DNA of 64,000 nt from Lewinellaceae bacterium. GTDB taxonomy: Bacteria; Bacteroidota; Bacteroidia; Chitinophagales; Saprospiraceae. The first letter of the stretch is position 1. The number at the start of each line of letters is the position of its first letter. The translations under genes and the position numbers were made by a program. The notes beneath the pieces are model-generated. The model did not search any database. It was not told the DNA's origin and saw only the letters and a program-made list of their open reading frames with translations. The stretch covers positions 992,001-1,056,000 of the forward strand of contig JACJXW010000005.1 of NCBI GenBank assembly GCA_020636405.1, given 5' to 3'. Of this stretch, positions 51,390-60,900 are shown one piece after another.

Positions 51390-53120
51390 ATGCGTGGCCT
51401 TAATCCCAAAGACCTTTTCGCTGACCGATACCGCCTGCACAAACAACTGGCACACGACGGGCTTTCCGAATCCTGGCTGGCCCACAATGAGATCATCGGT
51501 TCGGAGCAGGTAGTAAAGATATACAACGCTCTGGATGAGCCCGGCACCCGGATCTTTCGCCGGGATTTTGCGCGTGCCTATCACCTGATGCACCCCCGGT
51601 TGTTGCAAGTCATCTATTTTGATGTTCATGAGGACCGCCCCTATCTGGTGTTGCCCTATGTTCGGCGCGGCTCTATATACCGGCTTACTGGTAAGCTGGG
51701 AGAGGGGGAAATCGCAAGAGTTATGCGGGATGTATGTGCTGCCCTGGCCTACATCCATCAACCTGCCTATAATATTGTTCACCATGACATCCGGCCGGAT
51801 AATATCCTGCTGAGTGAGCAGGGCCACTATATGCTTAGCATTTACGGCATCAGCCCGGAGTTGCGGTACGCCTATCTACGGGATGCTACCGATGAGGAGA
51901 TTGCCGCTTTTGCCGATGCCGGCGCGGAATTGCCGGCCTATCGGCCGCCGGAAGAGGTAACAGGAGAGGGAGCGAATAAAAAAGCAGGGGCCGCTTCCGA
52001 TATCTGGGCGCTGGGCGCCACACTTTACGAACTGGCCGTTGGCCACCCGCCATTCGGAAAGGAGGGCGGAGAAAGGCAGCGCCATGGTGAGGTGGCGGCA
52101 CAGTTGCCATCTTCCTTTTCCCCGGGGTTGAATAACATCCTGAAACATTGCCTGAATAAAAACCCTGAGGCTCGTCCTTCAGCCGATAGCCTTCGGCAAA
52201 TGGCAGAGGCTTACCTGAATGAAGGGCAATGGCCTGAACAATATCAGGGAGGCAGCGGCCAGGCCTGGAACCCCTCGGGCAGAAGAGTAATGGCAATTAC
52301 CCCCAAGGTGGAACGTATTGGCGCCCTGGCAGAGGCTGTATTGTCCTCTTTAGTCCCTAAAATTAAACGTATCCCCGCTTTGGCAGGGCCCGTATCGGCC
52401 GCTTTTACCTCCAGTGTAAAACGTGTCGCTCCCCTGGCGGTGGCTGTATTGGCCGCCCTGGTGGTGGTTACCGGACTGATCCTTTTCTGGCCGAAAATGA
52501 CTGGTGAAAATACGCTGGTCAGCAACCGGAATGATATTCCGGATACCAGCATCTCCGAACCCACCACTCAAAAACTTTCGGTAAGGAATGAGGAAATGGT
52601 ACCTGTGGAAGCCAAAAACAATACAACAACAGGCCCGGGCCAGAAAACTACGGAAGAAAAAAAGCCGGCTTTAAAAATACCGGAAGACATAATACCTATC
52701 CCCGGGCCTCCGCCTGAAGAGGAGAAGAAGGCCGTTTCTCCGCCGGCTGAGCGCCAGCCAAAAGAGCGTACAGCCCAGAACAGAAGCACCCAGGTGAAAT
52801 CGCCACCTGCCACGGTCAAAAAGACAGCGCCACAGCCCCCCAAGAAACAACAAGCCCCGCCTGGGCCGGGTACCGAGCCAAAGAACCAAACGCTGCGGCC
52901 ACAATTCAATGATGTCACCAGCAAATGGGGGTACGTCGATAAGTCCGGGACGTGGATCATCTGGCCTCAGTTTGAGAAAGCAGGCCCTTTCGAGGATGGA
53001 AAGGCCACGGTGGCCCTGAAGGATAAAAGAAGTGGCGAACTGAAGTCCTATACACTCAATCCGAATGGGGAGTTGACCCGCCTTCCGGAACCTGACGTAG
53101 TGGAGAACCAGAACAATTGA
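51390..53120 (+). CDS. degenerate serine/threonine kinase-like membrane protein with WG repeat
   Basis: 576 residues. A kinase fold covers 10-285: Lys43 in VVKIY, HHDIRPDNIL (Asp133, Asn138), and DIWALGATLYELAVGHPPFG. But the glycine loop has only one Gly (LAHDGLSESW) and the DFG triplet reads IYG (151-153), so the magnesium-binding Asp is lost. A pseudokinase or a very weak kinase is likely. Residues 303-360 hold three ~20-residue repeats (e.g. PKVERIGALAEAVLSSL, PKIKRIPALAGPVSAAF) running into a membrane helix (AVAVLAALVVVTGLILFW). The exported part is proline/lysine-rich and ends with one WG repeat (KWGYVDKSGTWIIWPQFEKA). Cytoplasmic sensing linked to an outer WG module is the likely scheme. 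Confidence 0.78.
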   Translation: MRGLNPKDLFADRYRLHKQLAHDGLSESWLAHNEIIGSEQVVKIYNALDEPGTRIFRRDFARAYHLMHPRLLQVIYFDVHEDRPYLVLPYVRRGSIYRLTGKLGEGEIARVMRDVCAALAYIHQPAYNIVHHDIRPDNILLSEQGHYMLSIYGISPELRYAYLRDATDEEIAAFADAGAELPAYRPPEEVTGEGANKKAGAASDIWALGATLYELAVGHPPFGKEGGERQRHGEVAAQLPSSFSPGLNNILKHCLNKNPEARPSADSLRQMAEAYLNEGQWPEQYQGGSGQAWNPSGRRVMAITPKVERIGALAEAVLSSLVPKIKRIPALAGPVSAAFTSSVKRVAPLAVAVLAALVVVTGLILFWPKMTGENTLVSNRNDIPDTSISEPTTQKLSVRNEEMVPVEAKNNTTTGPGQKTTEEKKPALKIPEDIIPIPGPPPEEEKKAVSPPAERQPKERTAQNRSTQVKSPPATVKKTAPQPPKKQQAPPGPGTEPKNQTLRPQFNDVTSKWGYVDKSGTWIIWPQFEKAGPFEDGKATVALKDKRSGELKSYTLNPNGELTRLPEPDVVENQNN

Positions 53121-53138
53121 AAACCGGCTCCCGCCCTT

Positions 53139-54068
53139 CTAAGGAACAATAATACACAGCGCCTTTCTGATGATCGAAAAACGCGCCGGGGTTTCTCCCA
53201 GGAATTCCCCATCGGCCTCGAGCAGGGTAGGGGGGGCGCCCTCGGCGGCCTCCACCTGAAGGGAAACAGCTTGAAAGGTTTCCACCTTGGGGTGGCTTCC
53301 TATAGATCCGTTGTAAAACCGATAGGTATTGAGCAATACCCCCAGCTTACTCAGGCGCCCTGCGGTTGTCACGGCAAACTGGCCGTCATCGGGCCTGGCG
53401 TGAGGCACCAACTGCATACCGCCACCGGAGTACCGGCATATGCCCAGGTTGATGGTATAAAAATGGCCTTCAATGCGCCGCCCGCCCCCTTCCACTATGG
53501 CCCTTTGCAATTTGTACTCAAAAAGAGAGCTCACCACCAGGATGAGGTAAAAGAGCTTATTGCGGGTAGCATATCGCCGTTCTTCTGATTTTCTGCCGAT
53601 GTAGCCATCGTAAGCAAGCCCTGCAACGTTCACGAAGAAACGCTGCCGGGGTTGCCCGTCTTTGTAGTAATGAATGAGCCCGGCGTCCTGATAGCCCGTT
53701 CTTCCTGCCTGAATAACGGCCAGTGCCTTATCGATGCTTTTGGGAAAGCCATAAGTCTTGATCCAGTCATTGCCGGTGCCTATAGGCAGCAAGGCATAGG
53801 TGACTTCGGAAGAGGGGGCAGCCTGCTGCCGAAGGATGCCATTGGCCACTTCATGGTTGGTGCCGTCACCGCCAATAGCCAGTATTTTGCGGTAGCCCAT
53901 TTCCACTGCCCTTTGGGCCAGTTCGATGGCATGGCCTTTGTACTCCGAGAGGGCAAACTCGCCCACCGGTATGGCTTTCGCTACCTGTTGTTGTAGCGCT
54001 GCCCAGCGTTTGCGAACCAACCCCTTGCCGGCGGTTGGGTTGGCGATGGCATACCATTGGGTGTGCAT
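53139..54068 (-). CDS. diacylglycerol kinase family lipid kinase
   Basis: 309 residues from MHTQWYAIANPTAGKG (ATG at 54068; the open frame upstream is an octamer repeat). Nucleotide-binding motifs NPTAGKG (9-15), AIGGDGTNHEVANGI (about 59-73) and PIGTGNDWIKTYG define the DAGK/YegS/sphingosine kinase group. The C-terminal lobe (FVNVAGLAYDGYIGRK, FYTINLGICRYSGGGMQLVP, LLEADGEFLGETPARFSI) is complete. It phosphorylates a membrane lipid, perhaps diacylglycerol or undecaprenol-like, from the cytoplasmic face. Convergent with the kinase-like gene, 18 bp apart. Confidence 0.9.
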   Translation of the reverse strand: MHTQWYAIANPTAGKGLVRKRWAALQQQVAKAIPVGEFALSEYKGHAIELAQRAVEMGYRKILAIGGDGTNHEVANGILRQQAAPSSEVTYALLPIGTGNDWIKTYGFPKSIDKALAVIQAGRTGYQDAGLIHYYKDGQPRQRFFVNVAGLAYDGYIGRKSEERRYATRNKLFYLILVVSSLFEYKLQRAIVEGGGRRIEGHFYTINLGICRYSGGGMQLVPHARPDDGQFAVTTAGRLSKLGVLLNTYRFYNGSIGSHPKVETFQAVSLQVEAAEGAPPTLLEADGEFLGETPARFSIIRKALCIIVP

Positions 54069-54080
54069 AAGGGCGGATGG

Positions 54081-54138
54081 TTTTGTGGTTTTGTGGTATT
54101 GGGGTGTCGTGGTATCGGGGGCATAAAACCATAAAACC
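54081..54138. repeat. 8-bp tandem array with inverted half
   Basis: TTTTGTGG, TTTTGTGG, TATTGGGG, TGTCGTGG, TATCGGGG (54081-54120), then inverted units ATAAAACC, ATAAAACC (54123-54138). It sits 12 bp before the lipid kinase start (minus strand), between divergent genes. Confidence 0.75.
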
Positions 54139-54220
54139 GCAATGCCCAAATACCAAACTATTTACTACTTTTGGGCAACATTTTTAAAAGCTTGCCCATT
54201 ACCACTCAAAAGTATCAACC

Positions 54221-55120
54221 GTGAGCAGCAGTATTCTATCGCTGGACAATATCGTAAAAACCTACGACAAGAACGTAGCTGTGGACGGGGTAAGCTTTGA
54301 GGTACCCAAAGGCAGCATTTTCGGCCTGTTGGGGCCCAACGGCGCCGGGAAGACCTCCCTCATCCGCATCATTACGACCATTACCCGGGCGGACACCGGT
54401 ACGGTCTTCCTCGACGGAGAGAAGCTCAACAGCCGCCATCCGGAACAGATCGGTTACATGCCGGAAGAGCGGGGGCTGTACCGCAAGATGAAAGTAGGGG
54501 AGCACCTGCTCTATCTGGCGCGCCTCAAAGGGCTGAGCAAAGAGCAGGCCAGGGATCAGATCCGCCATTGGTTGGAAAAATTTGAGATCGAGGATTGGTG
54601 GGACAAAAGAGTGGAGGAGCTCTCTAAAGGCATGCAACAGAAAATACAGTTCATCGCTACGGTCGTCCATCAGCCCAAGTTGCTTATTCTCGATGAACCC
54701 TTCTCCGGCCTCGACCCGGTCAATACCAACCTCATCAAAGACGAGATCCACGAACTACACAACAAAGGAGTGAGCATCGTCTTTTCCACCCACCGTATGG
54801 AACAGGTGGAAGAGGTCTGTGAGCACATCGTGCTGATCAATAAGGGCAGGAACGTACTGCAGGGAAAGGTAGTAGACATCAAGAACCAGTTCAAGAAAAA
54901 CCTGTTTCGCATCGAATACGAGGGACAACTGCCTCCGGGCCTGGAGGAACGGGCGGATATTGTCGAGCAATCGGGCCGTAGCCTCACAATTCAGGTTAGC
55001 GAAGAAGGCAGGTCCAATGAACTGCTGCAATACCTCCTGCAGAATGGGGTATTCGTCCACGCCTTCAATGAGATATTGCCGACGTTAAACGAGATATTTA
55101 TCCGGCAGGTGAAGGAATAG
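54221..55120 (+). CDS. ABC-2 type transporter ATPase (NatA-like)
   Basis: 299 residues from a GTG start. Walker A LLGPNGAGKTSLIRI, signature ELSKGMQQKIQF, Walker B LLILDEPFSGLDPV and H-loop VFSTHRMEQVEEV are intact. After about residue 225 comes the DUF4162-type tail (LFRIEYEGQLPPG ... HAFNEILPTLNEIFI). The matching permease starts at 55283. The pair resembles NatAB sodium/drug exporters. Between them lies a 145-bp inverted octamer array instead of a normal short gap. Confidence 0.92.
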   Translation: MSSSILSLDNIVKTYDKNVAVDGVSFEVPKGSIFGLLGPNGAGKTSLIRIITTITRADTGTVFLDGEKLNSRHPEQIGYMPEERGLYRKMKVGEHLLYLARLKGLSKEQARDQIRHWLEKFEIEDWWDKRVEELSKGMQQKIQFIATVVHQPKLLILDEPFSGLDPVNTNLIKDEIHELHNKGVSIVFSTHRMEQVEEVCEHIVLINKGRNVLQGKVVDIKNQFKKNLFRIEYEGQLPPGLEERADIVEQSGRSLTIQVSEEGRSNELLQYLLQNGVFVHAFNEILPTLNEIFIRQVKE

Positions 55121-55127
55121 GAATGTG

Positions 55128-55272
55128 TTTTCGTGTATAGGTGCATTCGTGCATTTGTACCCTTTGGCCACCTGGCCGCAGATATGCCCATACACGAATG
55201 CACGAATACACGAATAAACGAATGCACGAATACACGAATAAACGAATACACGAATACACGAATACACGAATA
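55128..55272. repeat. ten 8-bp units with four inverted units, inside an ABC operon
   Basis: Inverted units TTTTCGTG, TATAGGTG, CATTCGTG, CATTTGTA (55128-55159), 33-bp spacer, then ten units of the form CACGAATA/CACGAATG/AACGAATA (55193-55272) without a gap. Left and right arms are complementary in register, so the mRNA between ATPase and permease can fold into a long hairpin. The repeat starts 8 bp after the ATPase stop and ends 10 bp before the permease start. Confidence 0.9.
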
Positions 55273-55282
55273 CACATCATAC

Positions 55283-56608
55283 ATGGACAAACTATGGCTC
55301 ATCATCAAGCGGGAATACCTGACGCGCGTCAAGCGGCGGTCCTTCATTATTGCGACCCTGCTGACCCCTCTGGCCTTTGCCGTATTCTTCGTCGTGGTCG
55401 GCCTGATCTTCCAGTACGAGAGTGACGATACCCGCCGTATTGCCATCATCGACGAAGGCAACGTGCTGAAAAAGAGCATGAAGGATGAAAAGAACCTCTA
55501 CTTCAAGTTCGTGAATGATGTGGAGCTGGATGTCCTGAGGGATAATTTCGACGATTTCGACTACGACGGAATACTCGTGATCCCCAGGGTGAAGGACCTG
55601 ATGTCAAAGAGTTATACCGTTTACTACTATTCTGAAAAGCAACCTACGCTGGATATAGAGTCCCTCATTCGGGAACGGGTGCGGGAGGGCGTCAAAGATT
55701 ACAAGATCGAAGCCCTTCAACTCGACCCGGTGCAGTTGGAAGCCCTCGACACGAAAGTCTCCCTGGAACCGGAGCCTATTGATGAATCCGGGCAGGACGC
55801 GAGCAAGCTCACCGGCGCCATTGCCGCCGGCATCGGGGGGCTTATGGGTATCATCATGTACATTGTGGTGTTCATTTACGGGATGATGGTGATGCGCAGT
55901 GTGATGGAGGAAAAGACCAGCCGCATTGTAGAAGTGATGATCTCTTCAGTGCGCCCCTTTCAGCTTATGCTGGGCAAGATCGTCGGGGTGGGGGCAGTGG
56001 GGCTTACCCAGGTGGCCATATGGGCGGTCCTCATTCCTACCGTCGTACTGATATCCAGCCTCGTTTTCGGCTTTGATTCCAATACTCAAATGGAGATGGC
56101 TCAATCTCAGGCAGCAACCGATATCAACCCGGAAGATGCCGAGGCCATGATCGCCCTGGCCATCGAGGAGTTCAACAGCCTCAACTGGTGGGCCATCCTG
56201 CCCCTCTTTATCTTTTTCTTCCTGGGCGGTTATTTCCTTTACTCCTCTCTCTTTGCCGCCGTCGGGTCCGCTATGGGCGACGACCTGGGCGAAGGGCAGT
56301 CCCTTACCATTCCCATTACCATCCCTGTAGTTATCGCTTTTTACATCATGATCGTGGCCATACAGGCGCCCAATTCCAGCCTGGCGGTTTGGTCATCCAT
56401 TTTTCCGTTGTTCTCGCCCATCGTCATGCCGGCCCGACTGGCCTTTTCTCCGCCACTATGGGAAGTGGTGGCCTCGGTGGTGGTGCTGGCCGGTTCCTCC
56501 GTCTTCTTCGTCTGGCTCTCCGGGCGCATCTATCGGGTGGGCATCCTGATGTATGGCAAGAAGGTGACGCTGAAGGAGTTGGGGAAGTGGATGTTTTATA
56601 GGGATTGA
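55283..56608 (+). CDS. ABC-2 type permease (NatB-like)
   Basis: 441 residues from MDKLWLIIKREYLTRVKRRS (ATG at 55283; the open frame to 55133 is only the octamer array). The first helix (FIIATLLTPLAFAVFFVVVG) is followed by a large extracytoplasmic region (about 45-185), and five helices from about 190 to 430 with GMMVMRSVMEEKTSRIVEVM, the family signature. It should pair with the ATPase just upstream to export an unknown substrate. Convergent with the AAA protein gene, 43 bp apart. Confidence 0.9.
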   Translation: MDKLWLIIKREYLTRVKRRSFIIATLLTPLAFAVFFVVVGLIFQYESDDTRRIAIIDEGNVLKKSMKDEKNLYFKFVNDVELDVLRDNFDDFDYDGILVIPRVKDLMSKSYTVYYYSEKQPTLDIESLIRERVREGVKDYKIEALQLDPVQLEALDTKVSLEPEPIDESGQDASKLTGAIAAGIGGLMGIIMYIVVFIYGMMVMRSVMEEKTSRIVEVMISSVRPFQLMLGKIVGVGAVGLTQVAIWAVLIPTVVLISSLVFGFDSNTQMEMAQSQAATDINPEDAEAMIALAIEEFNSLNWWAILPLFIFFFLGGYFLYSSLFAAVGSAMGDDLGEGQSLTIPITIPVVIAFYIMIVAIQAPNSSLAVWSSIFPLFSPIVMPARLAFSPPLWEVVASVVVLAGSSVFFVWLSGRIYRVGILMYGKKVTLKELGKWMFYRD

Positions 56609-56650
56609 TGATACTGCGTTGCTCAAATCCTCATGCTACTTTTAATTTGC

Positions 56651-57814
56651 TTACAGCGCAATCTCACCAAGGTTTCGCCAGCCCAGTACCCAGGCCAGGT
56701 TTCGCCGTTGCACTTCCTCACCACCGTAGACTAAAAAGCTGTCTTCCGGCAATGCGCCGGAGAGCGTTTGGAAATATTTCAGGCTTTTGAAAAAGTGGGT
56801 GTTGATGGTCCTGGCCGATTTGATCTCGATGGGGGAAAGATGATGCCCCCGGTCGAGCAAGAGGTCTATCTCGGAGGCGCCTGCCGCTTGCCAGAAATAG
56901 GCCCTGGGACGGAGGTTTCGGTTGAGGTGGTTTTTTAAAATTTCATTGATGACGAAGTTTTCAAAAAGCGCGCCTTTTGCAAAATGACGATTCAGGCCGT
57001 CAACACTGCGGATGGACATCAGTGCGCAGGCCAGCCCCGTGTCATAAAAATACAACTTTGGTGTTTTGACGATGCGCTTATTGTAATTCCTGTGGTAGGG
57101 CCTTAAGAGATGGACGATAAAGCTGGTTTGTAAAACGCTCAGCCATTTTTTTATCGTGTGGTGGGAGATGCCGATGAGGCTTCCCATGTCTGATAAATTC
57201 ACCAGTTGCCCGATCCGCCCTGCGCAGATCTCAAGAAACTGCTGGAAGGCGCCGAGGTCCGATACATTGAGGATCTGGCGGAGATCACGTTCGACATAAG
57301 TTTGGATATAGTCCAGCAGCCAGCTTGTCGGGTCAAGGCCCAGATCGTAAATGCGCGGGTAAAACCCTTTGAGGATATAATCTTCATAGTTGGTTAAGGC
57401 AAAAGCAGTTTCCTTGATCTCTTCCAAAGAAAAAGGGAGCAGGTTGAAAATGGCCACCCTGCCGGCCAGGCTTTGGGAGACGCTTTCCATCAGCAACAGG
57501 TTCTGAGAACCGGATATGACAAATTGACCCGGTATTTTTTCGCGGTCAACCGTCACCTGAATATAGGAAAGCAGGTCAGGGGCGTGCTGAACTTCATCAA
57601 TGATCGCTCTTTCCCCCAGGTTGAACAGAAATCCTTTTGGGTCTTCTTTGGCAAACTTGCGCTGCTCAAGGTCTTCCAGGTTGGCGTATCGGTAAGCCGG
57701 GAAGGTTTGTTGAACTAATGTGGATTTTCCACTTTGCCGGGGCCCCGTCACGGCAATGACAGGCATTTTTTTCGCGGCTTCTGTAATTTTGGCGGCGAGT
57801 AATCGGTTGATCAT
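56651..57814 (-). CDS. AAA_14 / DUF4143 ATPase
   Basis: 387 residues from MINRLLAAKITEAAKKM (ATG at 57814; the frame upstream to 57955 is not family-like). Walker A TGPRQSGKSTL (about 24-34), Walker B RAIIDEVQHAPD, sensor IVISGSQNLLL-like FVISGSQNLLL, then the DUF4143 nuclease-like C-terminal half with ALFENFVINEILKN and GASEIDLLLDRG ... IEIKSA (an E-ID...EIK PD-(D/E)XK-type core). The family is common as accessory genes; its role is unknown, perhaps defence or toxin-antitoxin-like. It sits alone between unrelated genes, so transfer is plausible. Confidence 0.88.
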   Translation of the reverse strand: MINRLLAAKITEAAKKMPVIAVTGPRQSGKSTLVQQTFPAYRYANLEDLEQRKFAKEDPKGFLFNLGERAIIDEVQHAPDLLSYIQVTVDREKIPGQFVISGSQNLLLMESVSQSLAGRVAIFNLLPFSLEEIKETAFALTNYEDYILKGFYPRIYDLGLDPTSWLLDYIQTYVERDLRQILNVSDLGAFQQFLEICAGRIGQLVNLSDMGSLIGISHHTIKKWLSVLQTSFIVHLLRPYHRNYNKRIVKTPKLYFYDTGLACALMSIRSVDGLNRHFAKGALFENFVINEILKNHLNRNLRPRAYFWQAAGASEIDLLLDRGHHLSPIEIKSARTINTHFFKSLKYFQTLSGALPEDSFLVYGGEEVQRRNLAWVLGWRNLGEIAL

Positions 57815-57966
57815 TTTTTGTAAATTGGAAGTTGTAATTCTAATTTGCAAGATACAAAATTTTTTTATCCGAATTTTACTTAACCAACGATTTTTATCAA
57901 CCCTGAAACAACCGCTGTTGCACCCCTCCTCCTCCTTCCCTATATTGAGCAACAAAAGCCCTCAAT

Positions 57967-60900
57967 ATGAAAAAACTCCTGCTCGCCACCTCCCTGCTCA
58001 CGCTCTCCCTGTCCATCCTTCCCGCCCAGAGCCGCCTCCACTTCGACGGCTTCGGCGATTATGTCCAATTGGGAGGTACAGATTTCCCGCCACCCTGGAC
58101 GGCTGAAGTCCTTGTATACAAAAACCAGCAATCCCCCTACTCCCACCTGCTGACCGGCACCGACGGCACCAGCGGCCTGCGCCTGGAGCAATACATCAAC
58201 AACAACCGGGTGGGCGTCACCAAGGCCGGTATCGCCGACTGGACGTTTAACTACCAGGTGCCGACAGGAGAGTGGAAACACCTGGCCTTCGTCTGCGACG
58301 GCAGTACCATAAAGCTTTATGTCAACGGTGTACTCACTGGCGGAACGATCAACGGTACGATCAATATGCCCATGGACAAGATCGGGCTCAACACCACCGG
58401 CGCCGGCGCCCTCAACGCCCAGATCGACGAGTTGCGCATCTGGAATACCGCCCTGCCCGAGGCTTCTATCCAGGCTTATCTCTTCGATACCATACCTGCC
58501 GGCCATCCGCAGCACGACAATCTGGTGAGCTACTACCGCTTCGACGAGGGGGCGGGCACGACGGCCTTTGACTCCAAAGGCGATCTGGACGGTACGATCT
58601 ACGGCGCCACCTATACCCCGGTGCGCCAGCGCGACGTGGCGGTGGCCGCTCTGGTTCGCCCCCTGCCTTTCGTCAATAACTTTTCCGTTTCCGAGAACAT
58701 CACCATCCGCATCGCCAACAACGGCCTGCAGGCCATTGAAGAAGACTTCGAAGTGGGCTACTCTCTCAACGGCGGGCCGGCAATGACGGCTACGGTGGAG
58801 GCTTCCACGAGCCCGTTGCCGCCGTATACTTCCGTAGAAGTGAACTTCCCGCCGGTAGACCTCTCCTTTTACGGCACCCATACCTTTGAACTCTTCACCG
58901 CTCTGCCCGGCGACGAGCTGTCCGCCAATGACACGCTCGTGCAGTCCGTCAGCGAAACCCAGGTAACGATCGGGGACATCACCGGGTTTCAGGAGGAAGC
59001 GGACGGCTTCCTCTTTTCCAGCTTCACCTCGAAGGTCAAAGTGTCCTTTTACCGCGACGACATTTTTAGGATACAGCTGGCCCCCAGCGGGCAGTTCTTC
59101 GACCCCGCCGACGGTCAGATCGTGGTGCACCAGGGCAGTCCCATCAGCGGGGTGGAATGGGCGGACGAGGGCGATTACTACAAAATGGAGAGCCAGGCGG
59201 TGGTGCTCCGTGCCTACAAATCCCCTCTGAAATTCGCCCTGTACGAGAAGGATAACGAAACGCTGATCTGGGAAGAGATCCAGCCGCTGTCCTTCGGCCA
59301 GGAATCTCGGCAGCGCATCCGCCGCAATCCGGACGAGCACTTCTACGGCTGCGGCATGCAGAACGGTTACTTCTCTCACCGGGACCGCACCGTGCCCATC
59401 GAGAACATCTACGCAGACTGGGGCGACGGAGCGGTGCCTAACCCGGCGCCGTTCTACCTGAGCACCTCCGGCTACGGCGCCTTACGCAATACCTTCAGCC
59501 GGGGCGAGTACCGCTTTCAGACGACCGTCAGCACCCTGCATCGGGAGAACCACTTCGACTGCTACTACTTCTACGGGCCTTCCCTCAAGGAAGTGCTGGA
59601 AGGCTATACTTTCATTACCGGGCGGCCCTTCATGATGCCGCGTTGGGGCATGGAATTCGGCGATGCCGACTGCTACAACAACACCGGCACCACTGCCGAC
59701 GTGATCAGCCAGGTCGCCCAGGTGTACCGCAACCTGGACATGCCCGGCGGCTGGATACTGCCCAATGACGGCTACGGCTGCGGTTACGAAAACCTGGAGT
59801 TCGTCGTGGAGGAACTCCACAACCTGGGCTTCTACACTGGCCTGTGGACGGAGGACGGCGTGGGCAACATCGACTATGAGGTCGGTACGGCGGGCACCCG
59901 CTGCGTCAAGCTGGACGTGGCGCTGGTCGGCCCCGGCTACGCCTCCGCCATGCAGTCGGGCAAGGCGGCCTTCGGCGGCATCGAGGCCTATAGCAACGAC
60001 AGAGGCTACGTCTGGACGGTAGCCGGCTGGGCGGGCACCCAGCGCTTCGCCACCATCTGGTCGGGCGACCAGTACGGCACCTGGGAGAATATCCGCTTCC
60101 ATATTCCCACTGTCATTGGCTCCGGACTGTCGGGTTTCAATGCCGCCACCGGTGACATCGACGGCATCTTCGGCGGCAGCGCCCCCACCTACACCCGCGA
60201 CCTGCAGTGGAAGTGCTTCACCCCCGCCATGATGACCATCTCCGGCTGGGCGCCGCAGGGCAAGCAGCCCTGGGCATTCGGGGAGCCCTACACCAGTTAC
60301 AACCGCAAATTCCTCAACCTGAAGATGCAGCTGACGCCCTACCTGTACTCCTACAGCTGGGAGGCCCACCAGACGGGCGTACCCACCGCCCGCGCCATGG
60401 TGCTGGAATTCCCGGATGACCCCACCACCTGGGACAACACCACCCAGTACCAGTTCATGAGCGGCGAGTGGCTGCTGGTGGCGCCCATGTATCAGCCCGG
60501 CCTGCTGCGCAACGGCATCTATCTGCCCGAAGGCGACTGGATCGACTACTGGGACGGAACCCGTTACCAGGGGCCGATGACACTGGACGCTTATCCGGCG
60601 CCGCTGGACAAAATGCCGCTGTTCGTTCGCGCCGGCGCCATCATCCCCATGTATCCCGAGGGCTTGTACGACCGGGCGGTGCCGAAGGATACGTTGATCG
60701 TGGACCTGTATCCGGAAGGGCAGTCGAGGTTCCGGCTGTATGAAGACGATGGCCACAGCCAGGCCTACCGGGATGGGGCCTATGTCACTACGGAGATCGA
60801 TGTGGTGGAAGAGGAAAGTTCGATACACATCGATGCCATTCCGACGGCCGGCAGTTATGAAGGACAGCCGGAGGACAGGGTGTACCTCTTTCAGGTGCGC

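Noticed and set aside
54069..54149. N-terminal extension of the lipid kinase
   Set aside because: Coded by the 8-bp array; the family motif NPTAGKG begins nine residues after the ATG at 54068.
55133..55282. N-terminal extension of the ABC permease
   Set aside because: It translates the octamer array (repeating HEYTNTRI-type residues) and not a protein; the ATG at 55283 gives the normal family start.
57940..59379. 479-aa open frame on the minus strand
   Set aside because: It mirrors the GH31 gene on the other strand, has no domain, and ends without start or family signals. High G+C codon bias explains the long open frame.
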